A stretch of 54,772 bases of DNA from an uncultured Pelagibacteraceae bacterium (GCA_902545825.1 CACCHS010000004.1:1-54772); one strand, 5' to 3'. Numbered from the stretch's first letter, positions 34,750 through 44,280 are shown. The notes: generated from the letters alone by a model not told the origin. Translations and numbers: made by a program.

Positions 34750-35901
34750 ATGAAGATCGCAGATTGTTATAATTTTAATGATTTTAGGAAATTAGCAAAA
34801 AAAAAACTCCCATCACCCATTTTTCATTATATTGACGGGGGATCAGACGATGAGACAACACTTAGAAGAAACACTTTATCCTTTGACGATTGTGACCTTG
34901 TGCCGAATATTCTTGCAAGTGTAGGTAAACCTGATTTATCCACTAGCGTATTTGGAAGGAAAATTGATATGCCAATATTTTTATCACCTAGTGCAATGCA
35001 GAGATTATATCATCCAGAGGGTGATAAAGCTTCTGCTAAAGCTGCTGCGAAGTTTGGAACTTTTTATAGCATGTCATCTATGGCAAATAATACGATTGAG
35101 GAAATATCAAATATTTCAAGTGGACCAAAACTTTTTCAATTATATGTTCATAAAGACAAATCAATTACGGATGATTTAATTGAGAGATGTAAAAGATCAA
35201 ACTTTGATGGAATGTGTTTAACAGTTGATACTTTAGTTGCAGGTAATAGAGAAAAAGACCATCGAACTGGATTTACAACTCCACCCAAGCTTACAATGAA
35301 TAGTTTATTAAGTTTTGCTATGCGTCCAGCATGGGTTTTCAATTATTTAACTGGAAAAAGATTTGAATTAGCAAACGTTTCAAAAAAGACAGATAAAGGT
35401 ACTAACATTGCAAAGTCTGTAATCGAATATATTAACGAACAATATGATCCAGCTATGAATTGGAAGGATGCAGAATATTGTGTAAAAAAATGGGGAAAAC
35501 CTTTTGCGTTAAAAGGCGTTATGTCAGTAGATGATGCTAAAAGAGCAATTGATATTGGATGTACCGCTATAATGGTATCAAATCATGGCGGCAGGCAATT
35601 AGATGGTTCGAGATCACCTTTTGATCAGATAAAAGCAATTTCAGATGCTGTAGGAGATAAACTTGAAATAATTCTAGACGGTGGAGTTAGGAGAGGAACG
35701 CATGTATTAAAAGCCTTGGCAGCGGGCGCAAAAGCGTGTAGTTTCGGAAAAATGTTTCTGTTCTCTTTGGCCGCAGGCGGTCAACAAGGCGTTGAACATT
35801 TATTACAAAATATGCATGATGAGATACATAGGAACATGGTGTTAATGGGTTGTAAAAATTTAGGAGAATTAAATAGCTCAAAGTTAATTTATAGAAAATA
35901 A
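34750..35901 (+). CDS. FMN-dependent L-2-hydroxy acid oxidase/dehydrogenase (LldD-like)
   Basis: A 383-residue flavoprotein of the lactate dehydrogenase/glycolate oxidase family. Motifs: IADCYNFNDFRKLAKKKLPS, FHYIDGGSDDETTLRRN, FLSPSAMQRLYHPEGDKASA, LTVDTLVAGNREKDHRTGF, WKDAEYCVKKWGKPFALKGV and SNHGGRQLDG with the catalytic His279, followed by DGGVRRGTHVLKALAAGAKA for FMN phosphate binding. The closest match by pattern is LldD-type L-lactate dehydrogenase, but other 2-hydroxy acids are possible. It starts a block of acid-metabolism genes ending in the TRAP transporter. Confidence 0.93.
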   Translation: MKIADCYNFNDFRKLAKKKLPSPIFHYIDGGSDDETTLRRNTLSFDDCDLVPNILASVGKPDLSTSVFGRKIDMPIFLSPSAMQRLYHPEGDKASAKAAAKFGTFYSMSSMANNTIEEISNISSGPKLFQLYVHKDKSITDDLIERCKRSNFDGMCLTVDTLVAGNREKDHRTGFTTPPKLTMNSLLSFAMRPAWVFNYLTGKRFELANVSKKTDKGTNIAKSVIEYINEQYDPAMNWKDAEYCVKKWGKPFALKGVMSVDDAKRAIDIGCTAIMVSNHGGRQLDGSRSPFDQIKAISDAVGDKLEIILDGGVRRGTHVLKALAAGAKACSFGKMFLFSLAAGGQQGVEHLLQNMHDEIHRNMVLMGCKNLGELNSSKLIYRK

Positions 35902-35915
35902 AAATTGGAGATAAA

Positions 35916-37079
35916 ATGAAACTTGCAAAAAGCTTAGATAGACTCGGAACTGAAAGCGCATTTAGTGTTCTTGCAGAAGCCAAAAAACTAGAGGCTCAAG
36001 GTAAACCAATGATTCACTTAGGTTTAGGTCAGCCAGATTTCAAAACACCAAAACATGTGGTAGATGCAGCTAAAAAAGCTTTAGACGATGGTCACCATGG
36101 TTATGTAATGTCAAACGGAATACCAGAGTGTAGGCAAGCGGTAGCAAGATGGGTTAAAAAGAGATACAACGTCGACATAAGTTTTGAGAGAGTTTTAATA
36201 ATGCCAGGTGGAAAACCTACTATGAGCTATGCAATTCAATGTTTTGGTGAGCCAGGTGCAGAAATAATTCATCCTACTCCAGCATTTCCTATATATGAGT
36301 CAATGATAAACTATACGGGATCAACCTCAGTGCCATACGATTTGACTGAAGATAAAGATTTAAAATTTAGCGCAGATAAAATTCTTTCTTTAATAACTGA
36401 CAAAACAAGATTATTAATTTTAATAAACCCAAATAATCCAACTGGAAGCTTTGTTGAGAGATCAGAGATAGATAAAATCGCAGAGGGTTTAAAAAAATAT
36501 CCTCATGTAACAATACTAAGTGATGAGATTTATAGCAGGCAAATTTTTGATGGTAAAGAAATGCCATCCTTTTTTAATTACCCTGAGTTAAGAGATAGAT
36601 TAATAGTTCTTGAGGGCTGGAGTAAAGCTTATTCAATGACAGGATGGAGATTGGGTTGGAGTTTTTGGCCAGAACATTTAGTTGAACATGTAAACAAATT
36701 ATTAATTAATAGTGTTTCATGTGTAAACGCAGCAGCTCAGTTTGCTGGCATAGCCGCTCTAGATGGCCCTGATGACTCAATTCATGAAATGATGGAAAAA
36801 TTTACAGCAAGAAGAAAACTAATTTATGAAGGACTAAATAGTTTACCTGGTGTTGAGTGTAGTTTGCCAGGTGGCGCCTTTTATGCATTTCCAAAAGTGA
36901 TTGGAACTGGAATGAATGGAGCAGAATTTTGTAAGAAAGCCATGCACGAAGCAGGTGTTGCAATTGTTCCAGGAACTGCTTTTGGTAAAAGTTGTAATGA
37001 TTACGTAAGATTTAGTTTTGCAGCATCTAGAGATAATATTTCGCAAGCTCTAGATAATATTAAAAAAATGCTAGGGTAA
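35916..37079 (+). CDS. PLP-dependent class I/II aminotransferase
   Basis: A 387-residue cytosolic enzyme of the aspartate aminotransferase fold type I. Motifs: PMIHLGLGQPDFKTP, HGYVMSNGIPECRQAV, PGGKPTMSYAI, LLILINPNNPTGS, ILSDEIYSRQIF and EGWSKAYSMTGWRLGW with the PLP-binding Lys237; VRFSFAASRDNI holds the carboxylate-binding Arg. A GGAG ribosome site precedes the ATG. Located between two 2-hydroxy-acid dehydrogenases, it could convert the resulting 2-oxo acid to an amino acid; the substrate is not determined by sequence. Confidence 0.93.
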   Translation: MKLAKSLDRLGTESAFSVLAEAKKLEAQGKPMIHLGLGQPDFKTPKHVVDAAKKALDDGHHGYVMSNGIPECRQAVARWVKKRYNVDISFERVLIMPGGKPTMSYAIQCFGEPGAEIIHPTPAFPIYESMINYTGSTSVPYDLTEDKDLKFSADKILSLITDKTRLLILINPNNPTGSFVERSEIDKIAEGLKKYPHVTILSDEIYSRQIFDGKEMPSFFNYPELRDRLIVLEGWSKAYSMTGWRLGWSFWPEHLVEHVNKLLINSVSCVNAAAQFAGIAALDGPDDSIHEMMEKFTARRKLIYEGLNSLPGVECSLPGGAFYAFPKVIGTGMNGAEFCKKAMHEAGVAIVPGTAFGKSCNDYVRFSFAASRDNISQALDNIKKMLG

Positions 37080-37120
37080 GTTTTAATTTTACCAATTGCT
37101 TGGTATACTATCTTTAGTAA

Positions 37121-38497
37121 ATGGAAAATACATCACTTAAAAATGATTTAACTTTGCTTTTGAAAGATAGAATTTCATTATCAGAATCAACCAGATTAAA
37201 CTTTGCAAGAGGTGAAGATACTTTCGATCCAGTTCTTTCACAAGCAGTAGTTTTTCCTGAGAATAATGAGGAAGTTTCTAAAATTTTAAAACTGTGTAAT
37301 AAGCATCACACACCTGTAGTTCCATTTGGAACAGGAACTTCATTAGAAGGACATGTTGTTGGGAATAAAGATGGAATTACAATTTCTCTGGAAAAAATGA
37401 ATAAGGTTTTAAGTGTTAATGCATCTGATTTTGATTGTCGTGTGCAAGCAAACGTCACAAGAGAAGACCTCAATGAATATTTAAGAGAGGATGGTGTTTT
37501 TTTTCCGATTGATCCAGGAGCAAATGCATCTTTAGGAGGTATGGCCTCTACATCAGCATCTGGAACAATGGCAGTTAAATACGGAACAATGAAATCAGTA
37601 ATAACGGGATTAACTGTTGTATTGCCAAATGGTGATATAATTAATACTGGAGGAAGAGCTAAAAAAACTTCTGCAGGATATAATTTAACAAATTTATTTA
37701 TTGGATCTGAAGGTACGCTTGGAATTATAACCGAAGTCCAATTGAGATTATCACCTATACCCGAAAGCATTATGAGTGCAGTTTGTCATTTTCCAACACT
37801 TGAAGATGCAGTTAAAACTGCTCAGGAAACAATACAATATGGAATTCCTATTGCTAGAGTTGAAATGCTTAATAAAGATCAAATGGAAATAAGTATAAAC
37901 TACTCTAAACTTGAAGATGTAAGTGCGTTGCCAACCTTATTTTTTGAATTTCACGGGTCAGAAACATCAAATAAAGAGGCTATAGGTTTAGTTGAGGAAA
38001 TTTCAAAAAATAATAATGGAAGTAAATTTAAATGGGCTGACACCATTGAAAAAAGAAAGAAAATGTGGAGAGCCAGATGGGATGCTTGGTACTCTGTAAA
38101 AGCTTTAATAAATGATGGAAGAGTTTACACTACAGATGTTTGTGTCCCAATTTCAAAAATCACAGAATGCGTAAATTTCGCTGAAAAAGAGGTAAGAAAA
38201 CTCGGCTTAAGGGCCCCAATGGTTGGTCATTTAGGAGATGGAAATTTTCATATTATGATGCCTTACAACCCTAAAGAACAAGATGCATACAAGAAAATAA
38301 AATATTTTAATGATATTTTAATTGATAAATCACTTGAGCTTGAGGGCACAATTACAGGCGAGCACGGTATAGGTTTGCATAAAAAAAGCTATCTATTAAA
38401 AGAACATCCAGATAACCTTCCAGTTATGAAATCAATTAAAAGAACAATGGATCCTAATAATATAATGAATCCGGGAAAAATTTTTGACCTAAATTAA
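37121..38497 (+). CDS. FAD-binding oxidoreductase, D-lactate/glycolate dehydrogenase (GlcD-like)
   Basis: A 458-residue flavoprotein of the VAO/PCMH family. The FAD domain shows HTPVVPFGTGTSLEGHVVG, DPGANASLGGMASTSASGTM, KYGTMKSVITGLTVVLPNGD and TSAGYNLTNLFIGSEGTLGI. The C-terminal FAD-oxidase domain contains HLGDGNFHIMMPY and LEGTITGEHGIGLHKKSYL, with EHGIG typical of D-lactate dehydrogenase/GlcD proteins. It is a single-subunit form; no glcE or glcF follows. With the L-specific FMN oxidase upstream, both stereoisomers of a 2-hydroxy acid may be covered; this is inference. Confidence 0.92.
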   Translation: MENTSLKNDLTLLLKDRISLSESTRLNFARGEDTFDPVLSQAVVFPENNEEVSKILKLCNKHHTPVVPFGTGTSLEGHVVGNKDGITISLEKMNKVLSVNASDFDCRVQANVTREDLNEYLREDGVFFPIDPGANASLGGMASTSASGTMAVKYGTMKSVITGLTVVLPNGDIINTGGRAKKTSAGYNLTNLFIGSEGTLGIITEVQLRLSPIPESIMSAVCHFPTLEDAVKTAQETIQYGIPIARVEMLNKDQMEISINYSKLEDVSALPTLFFEFHGSETSNKEAIGLVEEISKNNNGSKFKWADTIEKRKKMWRARWDAWYSVKALINDGRVYTTDVCVPISKITECVNFAEKEVRKLGLRAPMVGHLGDGNFHIMMPYNPKEQDAYKKIKYFNDILIDKSLELEGTITGEHGIGLHKKSYLLKEHPDNLPVMKSIKRTMDPNNIMNPGKIFDLN

Positions 38498-38507
38498 AAG
38501 GAAAAAT

Positions 38508-39461
38508 ATGAAAAAAATTTTAGTTACAAGAAAATTACTTCAATCAAATGAAGATAGATTAAAAGAGCTATATGATGTTAGACTTAACAACAACGATGAA
38601 CTTTACTCTCAAAGTAAATTAATTGAATTAAGCCAAGGATGCGATGGTATTCTTTCGGCATTAACAGATAAATTGGATGAAGAAACAATTCAAAAATTAC
38701 CAGACTCAGTAAAAATTTTATCTAATTTTGCTGTCGGTTTTGGAAATATTGATTTAGAAGCTGCAAAAAAAAAGAATATTGCAGTAACTAATACACCTGA
38801 AGTTCTTACTGATGCAACTGCTGAAATAGGTATACTACTAATTTTGGGTGCATGTAGACGTGCTTCAGAAGGGATAGATGGTGCAAGAGCATCAGACTGG
38901 AAATGGTCGGCGGATTATTTGATAGGTAAACAATTGACAGGAACAAGATTAGGAATACTTGGCATGGGTAGAATTGGACAAAAAATTGCTAAAGTTGCAA
39001 AATCATTGGGTATGATTATTCATTATCACAATCGGTCAAAACTAAGTGAAGACAAGGCTCAAGGAGCGACATATCATAATAATTTAAAAAGTTTATTGTC
39101 CGTATCTGATGTTTTATCAGTTTGTTGCCCTGCATCAAAAGAAACCATAAATCTTATAAATAAAGAAACTTTGGAATTTTTGCCAAAGGGTGCAGTTGTT
39201 ACAAACGTTGCAAGGGGAGATATTGTTGACGATGAAGCGTTAATAGATGCTCTGAATAGAAGAAAGGTTTATGCAGTTGGTCTAGATGTTTATAAAGGTG
39301 AACCAAATTTAAATCCAGGTTATCTCAAGCATAAAAGTGCCTTTATCCTTCCTCACTTAGGGAGCGCTACAAAAGAAACAAGAACAGCAATGGCTAATTT
39401 AGCGATAGATAATATTGAAGAATATTTCAAAACGGGTAATTGCAAAAACAAAGTAAATTAG
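38508..39461 (+). CDS. D-2-hydroxyacid dehydrogenase (D-glycerate dehydrogenase/glyoxylate reductase type)
   Basis: A 317-residue NAD(P)-dependent enzyme. Substrate-domain motifs: FAVGFGNIDLEAAKKKNIAV, NTPEVLTDATAEIGILLILG. Rossmann loop: LGILGMGRIGQKIAKVAKS. Catalytic Arg in NVARGDIVDDEALIDAL, His in LPHLGSATKETR. The pattern resembles glyoxylate/hydroxypyruvate reductases (GRHPR). It is 10 nt after the GlcD-like gene with an AAGGAAA ribosome site, so the two enzymes are likely co-translated. Confidence 0.93.
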   Translation: MKKILVTRKLLQSNEDRLKELYDVRLNNNDELYSQSKLIELSQGCDGILSALTDKLDEETIQKLPDSVKILSNFAVGFGNIDLEAAKKKNIAVTNTPEVLTDATAEIGILLILGACRRASEGIDGARASDWKWSADYLIGKQLTGTRLGILGMGRIGQKIAKVAKSLGMIIHYHNRSKLSEDKAQGATYHNNLKSLLSVSDVLSVCCPASKETINLINKETLEFLPKGAVVTNVARGDIVDDEALIDALNRRKVYAVGLDVYKGEPNLNPGYLKHKSAFILPHLGSATKETRTAMANLAIDNIEEYFKTGNCKNKVN

Positions 39462-39559
39462 AAGTATTTTAAAGTAATTACCACTTCAAGTTGAAAAAAA
39501 CTTATTTGAGGACCATTTAACAAGGGACTCACAACTCCTAATATGTTTTAATTATTTTA

Positions 39560-39571
39560 AGTTAATTAACT
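39560..39571. promoter_or_regulatory. 12-bp perfect palindrome before the TRAP binding-protein gene
   Basis: AGTTAATTAACT is self-complementary and ends 15 nt before the ATG at 39587, just upstream of the AGGAG ribosome site. Such a site could be an operator for a dimeric repressor, but AT-rich palindromes arise easily in this genome. The 125-nt gap (39462-39586) otherwise shows no strong hairpin. Confidence 0.25.
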
Positions 39572-39586
39572 AAGAGGAGAAAAACA

Positions 39587-40732
39587 ATGGTTAAAGAAAA
39601 AAAATCATTGAAGGGAAAAATTCCTTCAAGACGTAAGTTCTTTAAAACTGCAGCCGCAGCGGGTGCAGCAGCTGTCGCAATGCCGTATGTAAATTTAGGT
39701 GCTGCACAGACTCTAAAAATGCAAGCTGCATGGCCAAGTGGTGCTAACATATTTTTTGAAATGGCAGGAGACTATTGCAAAATGGTTAGCGACATGTCAG
39801 GTGGATCATTAAAAATTGATCTTCAACCTGTTGGAGCAGTTGTTAAGACTAGTGAAATTGGACAAGCTGTAAGTTCAGGAGCTGTAGATATGGGTCACTG
39901 GGTAACAGCTTACTGGTATGGTAAGAATCCTGCCGCTTCACTATTCGGAACTGGACCTTCGTACGGAATGTCATCTCAAGAAGTAATGGGATGGATGGAG
40001 TATGGTGGAGGAAGAGCACTTTATGAAGAGACTATTAAAAAAGTAGGTTTCGACTATACAGGTGTTTTTCATATGCCTATGCCAGCACAACCGTTTGGGT
40101 GGTTTAAGAAAAATGTAACAAAAGTATCTGATGTTAAAGGTATGAAGTATAGAACAGTTGGTCTTGCGACTAACGTTCTTACTGCAATGGGAATGGTCGT
40201 TAGACAGTTACCAGGTGGTGAAATTCAACCAGCTATGAAAACTGGTTTGATTGAAGCTGCTGAGTTTAACAACCCAACTTCAGACTCTCAGTTTGGTATG
40301 CAAGACGTTTCTAAGCATTATCACTTAGGAAGTTTCCACCAATCTCAAGAGATGTTTGAAATACCTATCAACAACAAAACATTTAACGGTCTGTCACCAG
40401 CAAACCAAGCAATATTAAAAAATGCTGCTTATGCTGCAAACACAGATAACTATTTCAAAGCATTAGTTAGATATTCAGCTGATTTATCTAAATTAATGAA
40501 TGAACATAAAGTTAATGTTTACCAAACGTCTGATGAGATTTTAGCTCAACAATTAAAAGGTTGGGATAAAGTAATCGGTGATTTCAATAAGAAAGATCCT
40601 TTCTTTAAGAAAATCGTAGATTCTCAAAAAGCATACGCTAAAAGAGTAATGAAGTACTTGCTGATGAACCAGCCTAATTACAAATTAGCTTATGAAAATG
40701 AGTTCGGACCTATTGGTAAAGTTAAGATATAA
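39587..40732 (+). CDS. TRAP transporter substrate-binding protein (DctP/TakP-like), Tat-type signal
   Basis: A 381-residue periplasmic protein. The signal has a twin-arginine motif (SRRKFFKTAAAAGAAAVAMP, Arg15-Arg16). The mature part fits the TakP/lactate-binding branch: MSGGSLKIDLQPVGAVVKTS, VDMGHWVTAYWYGKNPAASL, FGTGPSYGMSSQEVMGW, MPAQPFGWFKKNVTK, KGMKYRTVG with the carboxylate-binding Arg, LPGGEIQPAMKTGLIEAAEF and the metal-coordinating region EFNNP. Such proteins bind 2-oxo acids or lactate. A strong AGGAG site precedes the ATG and a strong terminator follows, which should make it more abundant than the permease. Codon use is more GC-rich than its neighbours. Confidence 0.93.
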   Translation: MVKEKKSLKGKIPSRRKFFKTAAAAGAAAVAMPYVNLGAAQTLKMQAAWPSGANIFFEMAGDYCKMVSDMSGGSLKIDLQPVGAVVKTSEIGQAVSSGAVDMGHWVTAYWYGKNPAASLFGTGPSYGMSSQEVMGWMEYGGGRALYEETIKKVGFDYTGVFHMPMPAQPFGWFKKNVTKVSDVKGMKYRTVGLATNVLTAMGMVVRQLPGGEIQPAMKTGLIEAAEFNNPTSDSQFGMQDVSKHYHLGSFHQSQEMFEIPINNKTFNGLSPANQAILKNAAYAANTDNYFKALVRYSADLSKLMNEHKVNVYQTSDEILAQQLKGWDKVIGDFNKKDPFFKKIVDSQKAYAKRVMKYLLMNQPNYKLAYENEFGPIGKVKI

Positions 40733-40750
40733 TTATTAACTTAAATATTT

Positions 40751-40781
40751 AAAAAGGGGACCATTTGGTCCCCTTTTTTTT
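40751..40781 (+). terminator. Rho-independent terminator/attenuator after the TRAP binding-protein gene
   Basis: GGGGACC (40756-40762) pairs with GGTCCCC (40767-40773) around ATTT; flanking AAAAA and TTTTT extend the stem and at least eight T follow. It is the clearest intrinsic terminator in the window. Its place between the binding protein and the permease genes probably lets most transcripts end after the binding protein. Confidence 0.93.
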
Positions 40782-40819
40782 GTTTGCTTTGTTAATATAA
40801 CTTAACATAAAGTACGATA

Positions 40820-41407
40820 ATGAAATCTTTCATAAAATTTGCCGACACACTTAGCGCTTCAATGGGGAAAGCTTTTTCTTGGTGTATAGTCATTCTTATG
40901 GGAGGAACTTGCTATGAAGTTATTATGGCATATGCATTCAACAGCCCTACATTATGGAATTTCGATTTTAGTTTACAAATGTACGGAGCTATTTTTATGA
41001 TGGCAGGAGCATACACCCTATCTACTGAAGCCCATGTAAGAGGTGATGTAATTTACAGATTATTTCCAACAAGAGTACAAGGTTGGATCGATTTAATTTT
41101 ATATTTTATATTTTTCTTTCCTGGAATTTTAGCTTTAGCTTTTTATGGATATGAATATGCAGCTTTAGCCTGGAAAATAAAAGAAACGAGTTGGAACAGT
41201 CCAGCGCAAATACAAATCTATATGGCAAAATCATTAATACCATTGTCTGGAATATTATTAAGCATACAAGGTGTCAGTGAGGTATGCAGAGCAATTATTT
41301 GTATTAGAACTGGGCATTGGCCTCAAAGAGCATCCGCAGATGCTGAGGAAACAGAAAAAGTTTTAATGAGAACTTCGCAAAAGGACGATCAAGCAGATGT
41401 TATTTGA
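40820..41407 (+). CDS. TRAP transporter small permease (DctQ)
   Basis: A 195-residue membrane protein with four hydrophobic helices: FSWCIVILMGGTCYEVIMAY, FSLQMYGAIFMMAGAYTLST, IDLILYFIFFFPGILALAFY and SLIPLSGILLSIQGVSEVCR. AHVRGDVIYRLF is the family motif between helices 2 and 3. It forms the small subunit beside DctM. Its stop overlaps the dctM-type start by 11 bp. Confidence 0.92.
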   Translation: MKSFIKFADTLSASMGKAFSWCIVILMGGTCYEVIMAYAFNSPTLWNFDFSLQMYGAIFMMAGAYTLSTEAHVRGDVIYRLFPTRVQGWIDLILYFIFFFPGILALAFYGYEYAALAWKIKETSWNSPAQIQIYMAKSLIPLSGILLSIQGVSEVCRAIICIRTGHWPQRASADAEETEKVLMRTSQKDDQADVI

Positions 41408-42758
41408 ATTAACTAATCCAGAGATTGCAATTTTAATGATGAGTTTATTTCTCTTTGCAGTTTTATTAGGATTTCCGATTGCATTCACATTGTTAGCAAT
41501 GGGTGTTGGTTTTGGTTATTATGCCTATTTTGATCCAACTAGAATGGATCACTTATTTGACAATCGGATATTTTCTTTGCTTGTGTCTAACACTTATACA
41601 ATAATGGATAATACCGTTTTAACAGCAGTCCCCTTATTTTTATTTATGGGATATTTAGTAGAGAGAGCTGGTATTGTAGCAAAACTATTTTTTGCAATAA
41701 GACTAGCGTCGCACAGACTTCCAGCGTCGATGGCGGTAGCTGCATTAGTAACTTGTGCATTATTCTCGACAGCTACAGGAATAATTGGTGCAGTCGTTAC
41801 ACTTATGGGACTTCTTGCTTGGCCCGCAATGATTAGAGCTGGATATGACAAAAAATTTGCCTCGGGAGTGATTTGTTCAGGTGGATGTTTAGGAATTCTT
41901 ATTCCTCCAAGTATTATGTTGATTGTTTATGCAGTAATCGCTCAGTTGTCCCCACTCAGACTTTTTGCTGCAGCAATATTTCCAGGATTGATGTTGGCAG
42001 GTTTATATATTCTTTACGTTATAATAAGAGCATACTTTAATCCTTCTTTAGCTCCAAAGCCTGCAGCTGAAGAAATTCCTCCGAGATCTGAAATTTTAAA
42101 AGAAGTATTAGTTTCATTTGTTCCATTATTTTCATTAATAATACTGGTTTTAGGAACTATTTTAGCTGGATTAGCCACACCTGCTGAAGCAGCAGCTGTT
42201 GGTGCGTTTGGAGCATTAGTACTATCTTATTTTTATAAATCTCTTAAATGGAAAAATTTTAAAGAGTCTGTTTTTTTGACTGCAAAAACTAGCGCTATGA
42301 TTATGTGGTTATTTGTAGGATCATGGACTTTTGCTTCAGTATTTTCTTATCTCGGAGGACATGAGGTATTTGAACACTTTTTTAAGTCGATGGATATTAA
42401 ACCATGGCAATTTTTAGTAATTACACAAATTATTATTTTCCTTTTAGGATGGCCACTTGAATGGACAGAAATATTAATTATTTTTGTGCCAATCTTTTTA
42501 CCACTTGTAGAGTTTTTTGGAGTTAATCCTTATTTCTTTGCAATGTTAATTGCATTAAATTTACAAACATCCTTCTTAACTCCCCCTATGGCGATGTCAG
42601 CTTATTACTTAAAGGGTGTTCAAAGCAGAAATGTTCAGTTAATGGAAATTTTTAGAGGGATTATGCCTTTCCTTGGAATTGTAATTCTTGCTATGGTTTT
42701 AATGTATATCTTTCCTGGAATAGCATTGTGGTTACCTGATACATTATTTGCAGAGTAA
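41397..42758 (+). CDS. TRAP transporter large permease (DctM)
   Basis: A 453-residue polytopic protein. Motifs: ELTNPEIAILMMSLFLFAVL, LTAVPLFLFMGYLVERAGIV, ATGIIGAVVTLMGLLAWPAM, CSGGCLGILIPPSIMLIVYA, LAGLATPAEAAAVGAFGALV and LNLQTSFLTPPMAMSAYYLK. This is the ion-coupled transport subunit of the TRAP system, driven by sodium in studied examples. It is 7 nt before the amidase gene, indicating co-transcription. Confidence 0.95.
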   Translation: MLFELTNPEIAILMMSLFLFAVLLGFPIAFTLLAMGVGFGYYAYFDPTRMDHLFDNRIFSLLVSNTYTIMDNTVLTAVPLFLFMGYLVERAGIVAKLFFAIRLASHRLPASMAVAALVTCALFSTATGIIGAVVTLMGLLAWPAMIRAGYDKKFASGVICSGGCLGILIPPSIMLIVYAVIAQLSPLRLFAAAIFPGLMLAGLYILYVIIRAYFNPSLAPKPAAEEIPPRSEILKEVLVSFVPLFSLIILVLGTILAGLATPAEAAAVGAFGALVLSYFYKSLKWKNFKESVFLTAKTSAMIMWLFVGSWTFASVFSYLGGHEVFEHFFKSMDIKPWQFLVITQIIIFLLGWPLEWTEILIIFVPIFLPLVEFFGVNPYFFAMLIALNLQTSFLTPPMAMSAYYLKGVQSRNVQLMEIFRGIMPFLGIVILAMVLMYIFPGIALWLPDTLFAE

Positions 42759-42765
42759 TTTTTAA

Positions 42766-44103
42766 ATGACGAATGTCTTTTCACTACCAGTATCCAAAAT
42801 AGCTGAAAAGATAAGAAAATCCGAGATGACATCTTTGCAATTGTGTGAGCACTATATTTCTCAAGTAAAAAAATTTGAGAAAGATGTTAAAGCTTGGGCA
42901 TTCTTTGATAAAAAACTATTATTAGAAAAAGCTCAAGAAGCAGATACTTATAGAAAGTCAGGCAAACCGATGGGGTTACTTCATGGAGTTCCTGTAGCTT
43001 TAAAAGATATAATTGGCACTTATGATATGCCAACAGAATGTGGCACTGTTTTAAGAAAAGGTAGAACTCAATCGCAAAATGCTGAAATAGTTGACTTACT
43101 AAAATCTGAAGGTGCAATAATAATGGGGAAGACAGCAACATCAGAACTTGCCTATCTTGGGCCTCCAGCAACAAGAAATCCTCATGATTATACAAGAACA
43201 CCTGGTGGATCCTCGAGTGGATCAGCTGCTGTAATTGCAACTCATATGGCTCCATTATCTATAGGATCTCAAACTGGCGGATCTGTCATAAGACCTGCAT
43301 CTTATTGTGGCGTAGTTGGTTACAAACCAAGTTATGGATTAATATCAAGAAATGGTGTTCTCAGAACATCATATAATCTAGATCATATAGGTGTTTTCGG
43401 AAAAACTGTCGAGGATGTAGCTTTACTTGCAAAGGTGTTAATCAAAAAAGATCAGTACGATGAAGCGACTATACATTATTCATCAGAGTTTATGTTGGAA
43501 GAATGTTTGAAAGCACCATTATTTGAGCCAAAATTTATTTTTTATAAAACTGATAGCTGGAAAAAGATTGATAAAAAATCAAGGGAGTCTTTTGAATACT
43601 TTATTAAAACTTTTAAAAAAAATATTGAAGTATTCGATACGCCATCATATTTTAAGGATATAGATAAATATCACAGAGTTATTCATGAAACCGACTTAGC
43701 TAATAACTTTCAAGTTTACTATAAAAAGTCTAAAAATAAGCTGTCAAAACAAATGCAATCAGCAATCGCAAGAGGAATGAAATATTCAGCAAAAGAATAT
43801 TTAGATGCAGTTGATTTTATGAAAAGAAGTTATGAGTCTTATAAAGAGGTATTCGAGGATTATCACGGAGTATTAAGCCCGTGTAGCACCGGGGTAGCAG
43901 ATAAAGGACTAAAAGACACTGGAAGTGCAGATTTTAATAGAGTCTGGTCTTATATGCATACGCCAGCAATTTCTCTGCCTTTACTTCAAGGAGAAAATAA
44001 TCTACCCTTAGGCGTACAGCTTGTTGGAGATAAATATGACGATCTAAGATTTTTAAGTACCTCGAGATGGCTTGAACAAAAAAGTAAGGAGTTTAATGAA
44101 TAA
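42766..44103 (+). CDS. Amidase signature family hydrolase
   Basis: A 445-residue enzyme of the amidase family (GatA/FAAH fold). The Ser-cisSer-Lys triad is visible: Lys80 in GVPVALKDIIG, the cis-Ser in TPGGSSSGSAA (149-151) and nucleophile Ser173 in SQTGGSVIRPASYCG. It is not GatA in context (no gatB or gatC near) and lacks the GatA C-terminus. It probably frees a carboxylate and ammonia from an amide, which would suit the neighbouring acid transporter; the substrate is unknown. Its stop overlaps the next small gene by 8 bp. Confidence 0.92.
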   Translation: MTNVFSLPVSKIAEKIRKSEMTSLQLCEHYISQVKKFEKDVKAWAFFDKKLLLEKAQEADTYRKSGKPMGLLHGVPVALKDIIGTYDMPTECGTVLRKGRTQSQNAEIVDLLKSEGAIIMGKTATSELAYLGPPATRNPHDYTRTPGGSSSGSAAVIATHMAPLSIGSQTGGSVIRPASYCGVVGYKPSYGLISRNGVLRTSYNLDHIGVFGKTVEDVALLAKVLIKKDQYDEATIHYSSEFMLEECLKAPLFEPKFIFYKTDSWKKIDKKSRESFEYFIKTFKKNIEVFDTPSYFKDIDKYHRVIHETDLANNFQVYYKKSKNKLSKQMQSAIARGMKYSAKEYLDAVDFMKRSYESYKEVFEDYHGVLSPCSTGVADKGLKDTGSADFNRVWSYMHTPAISLPLLQGENNLPLGVQLVGDKYDDLRFLSTSRWLEQKSKEFNE

Positions 44104-44272
44104 AATAACTACATTAATAGGTTTGTCTTTTGCAGTTTTTTTTCTAATTGGTCTTGCTACAACGTTAACAAGATCAATGATGATAACCTTTTGGGATGTT
44201 TTACCAGTATACTTACTAATGGGAGTTGCCATATTTATGATGCTATATGAAGCCTTTTTTGATAAAAAATAA
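44096..44272 (+). CDS. Small two-helix membrane protein, unknown function
   Basis: A 58-residue protein with two hydrophobic helices, ITTLIGLSFAVFFLIGLATT and FWDVLPVYLLMGVAIFMMLY, and a basic C-terminus (FFDKK). I chose the ATG at 44096 because TAAGGAG sits 5 nt before it; an upstream in-frame start lies inside the amidase. It overlaps the amidase by 8 bp and precedes a hydrolase by 8 nt. No family is recognised. Confidence 0.75.
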   Translation: MNKITTLIGLSFAVFFLIGLATTLTRSMMITFWDVLPVYLLMGVAIFMMLYEAFFDKK

Positions 44273-44280
44273 TTTTTTTA

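Noticed and set aside
37306..37770. 154-codon minus-strand frame inside the GlcD-like gene
   Set aside because: It is a shadow of the conserved FAD-binding segment; no motif, start signal or context supports it.
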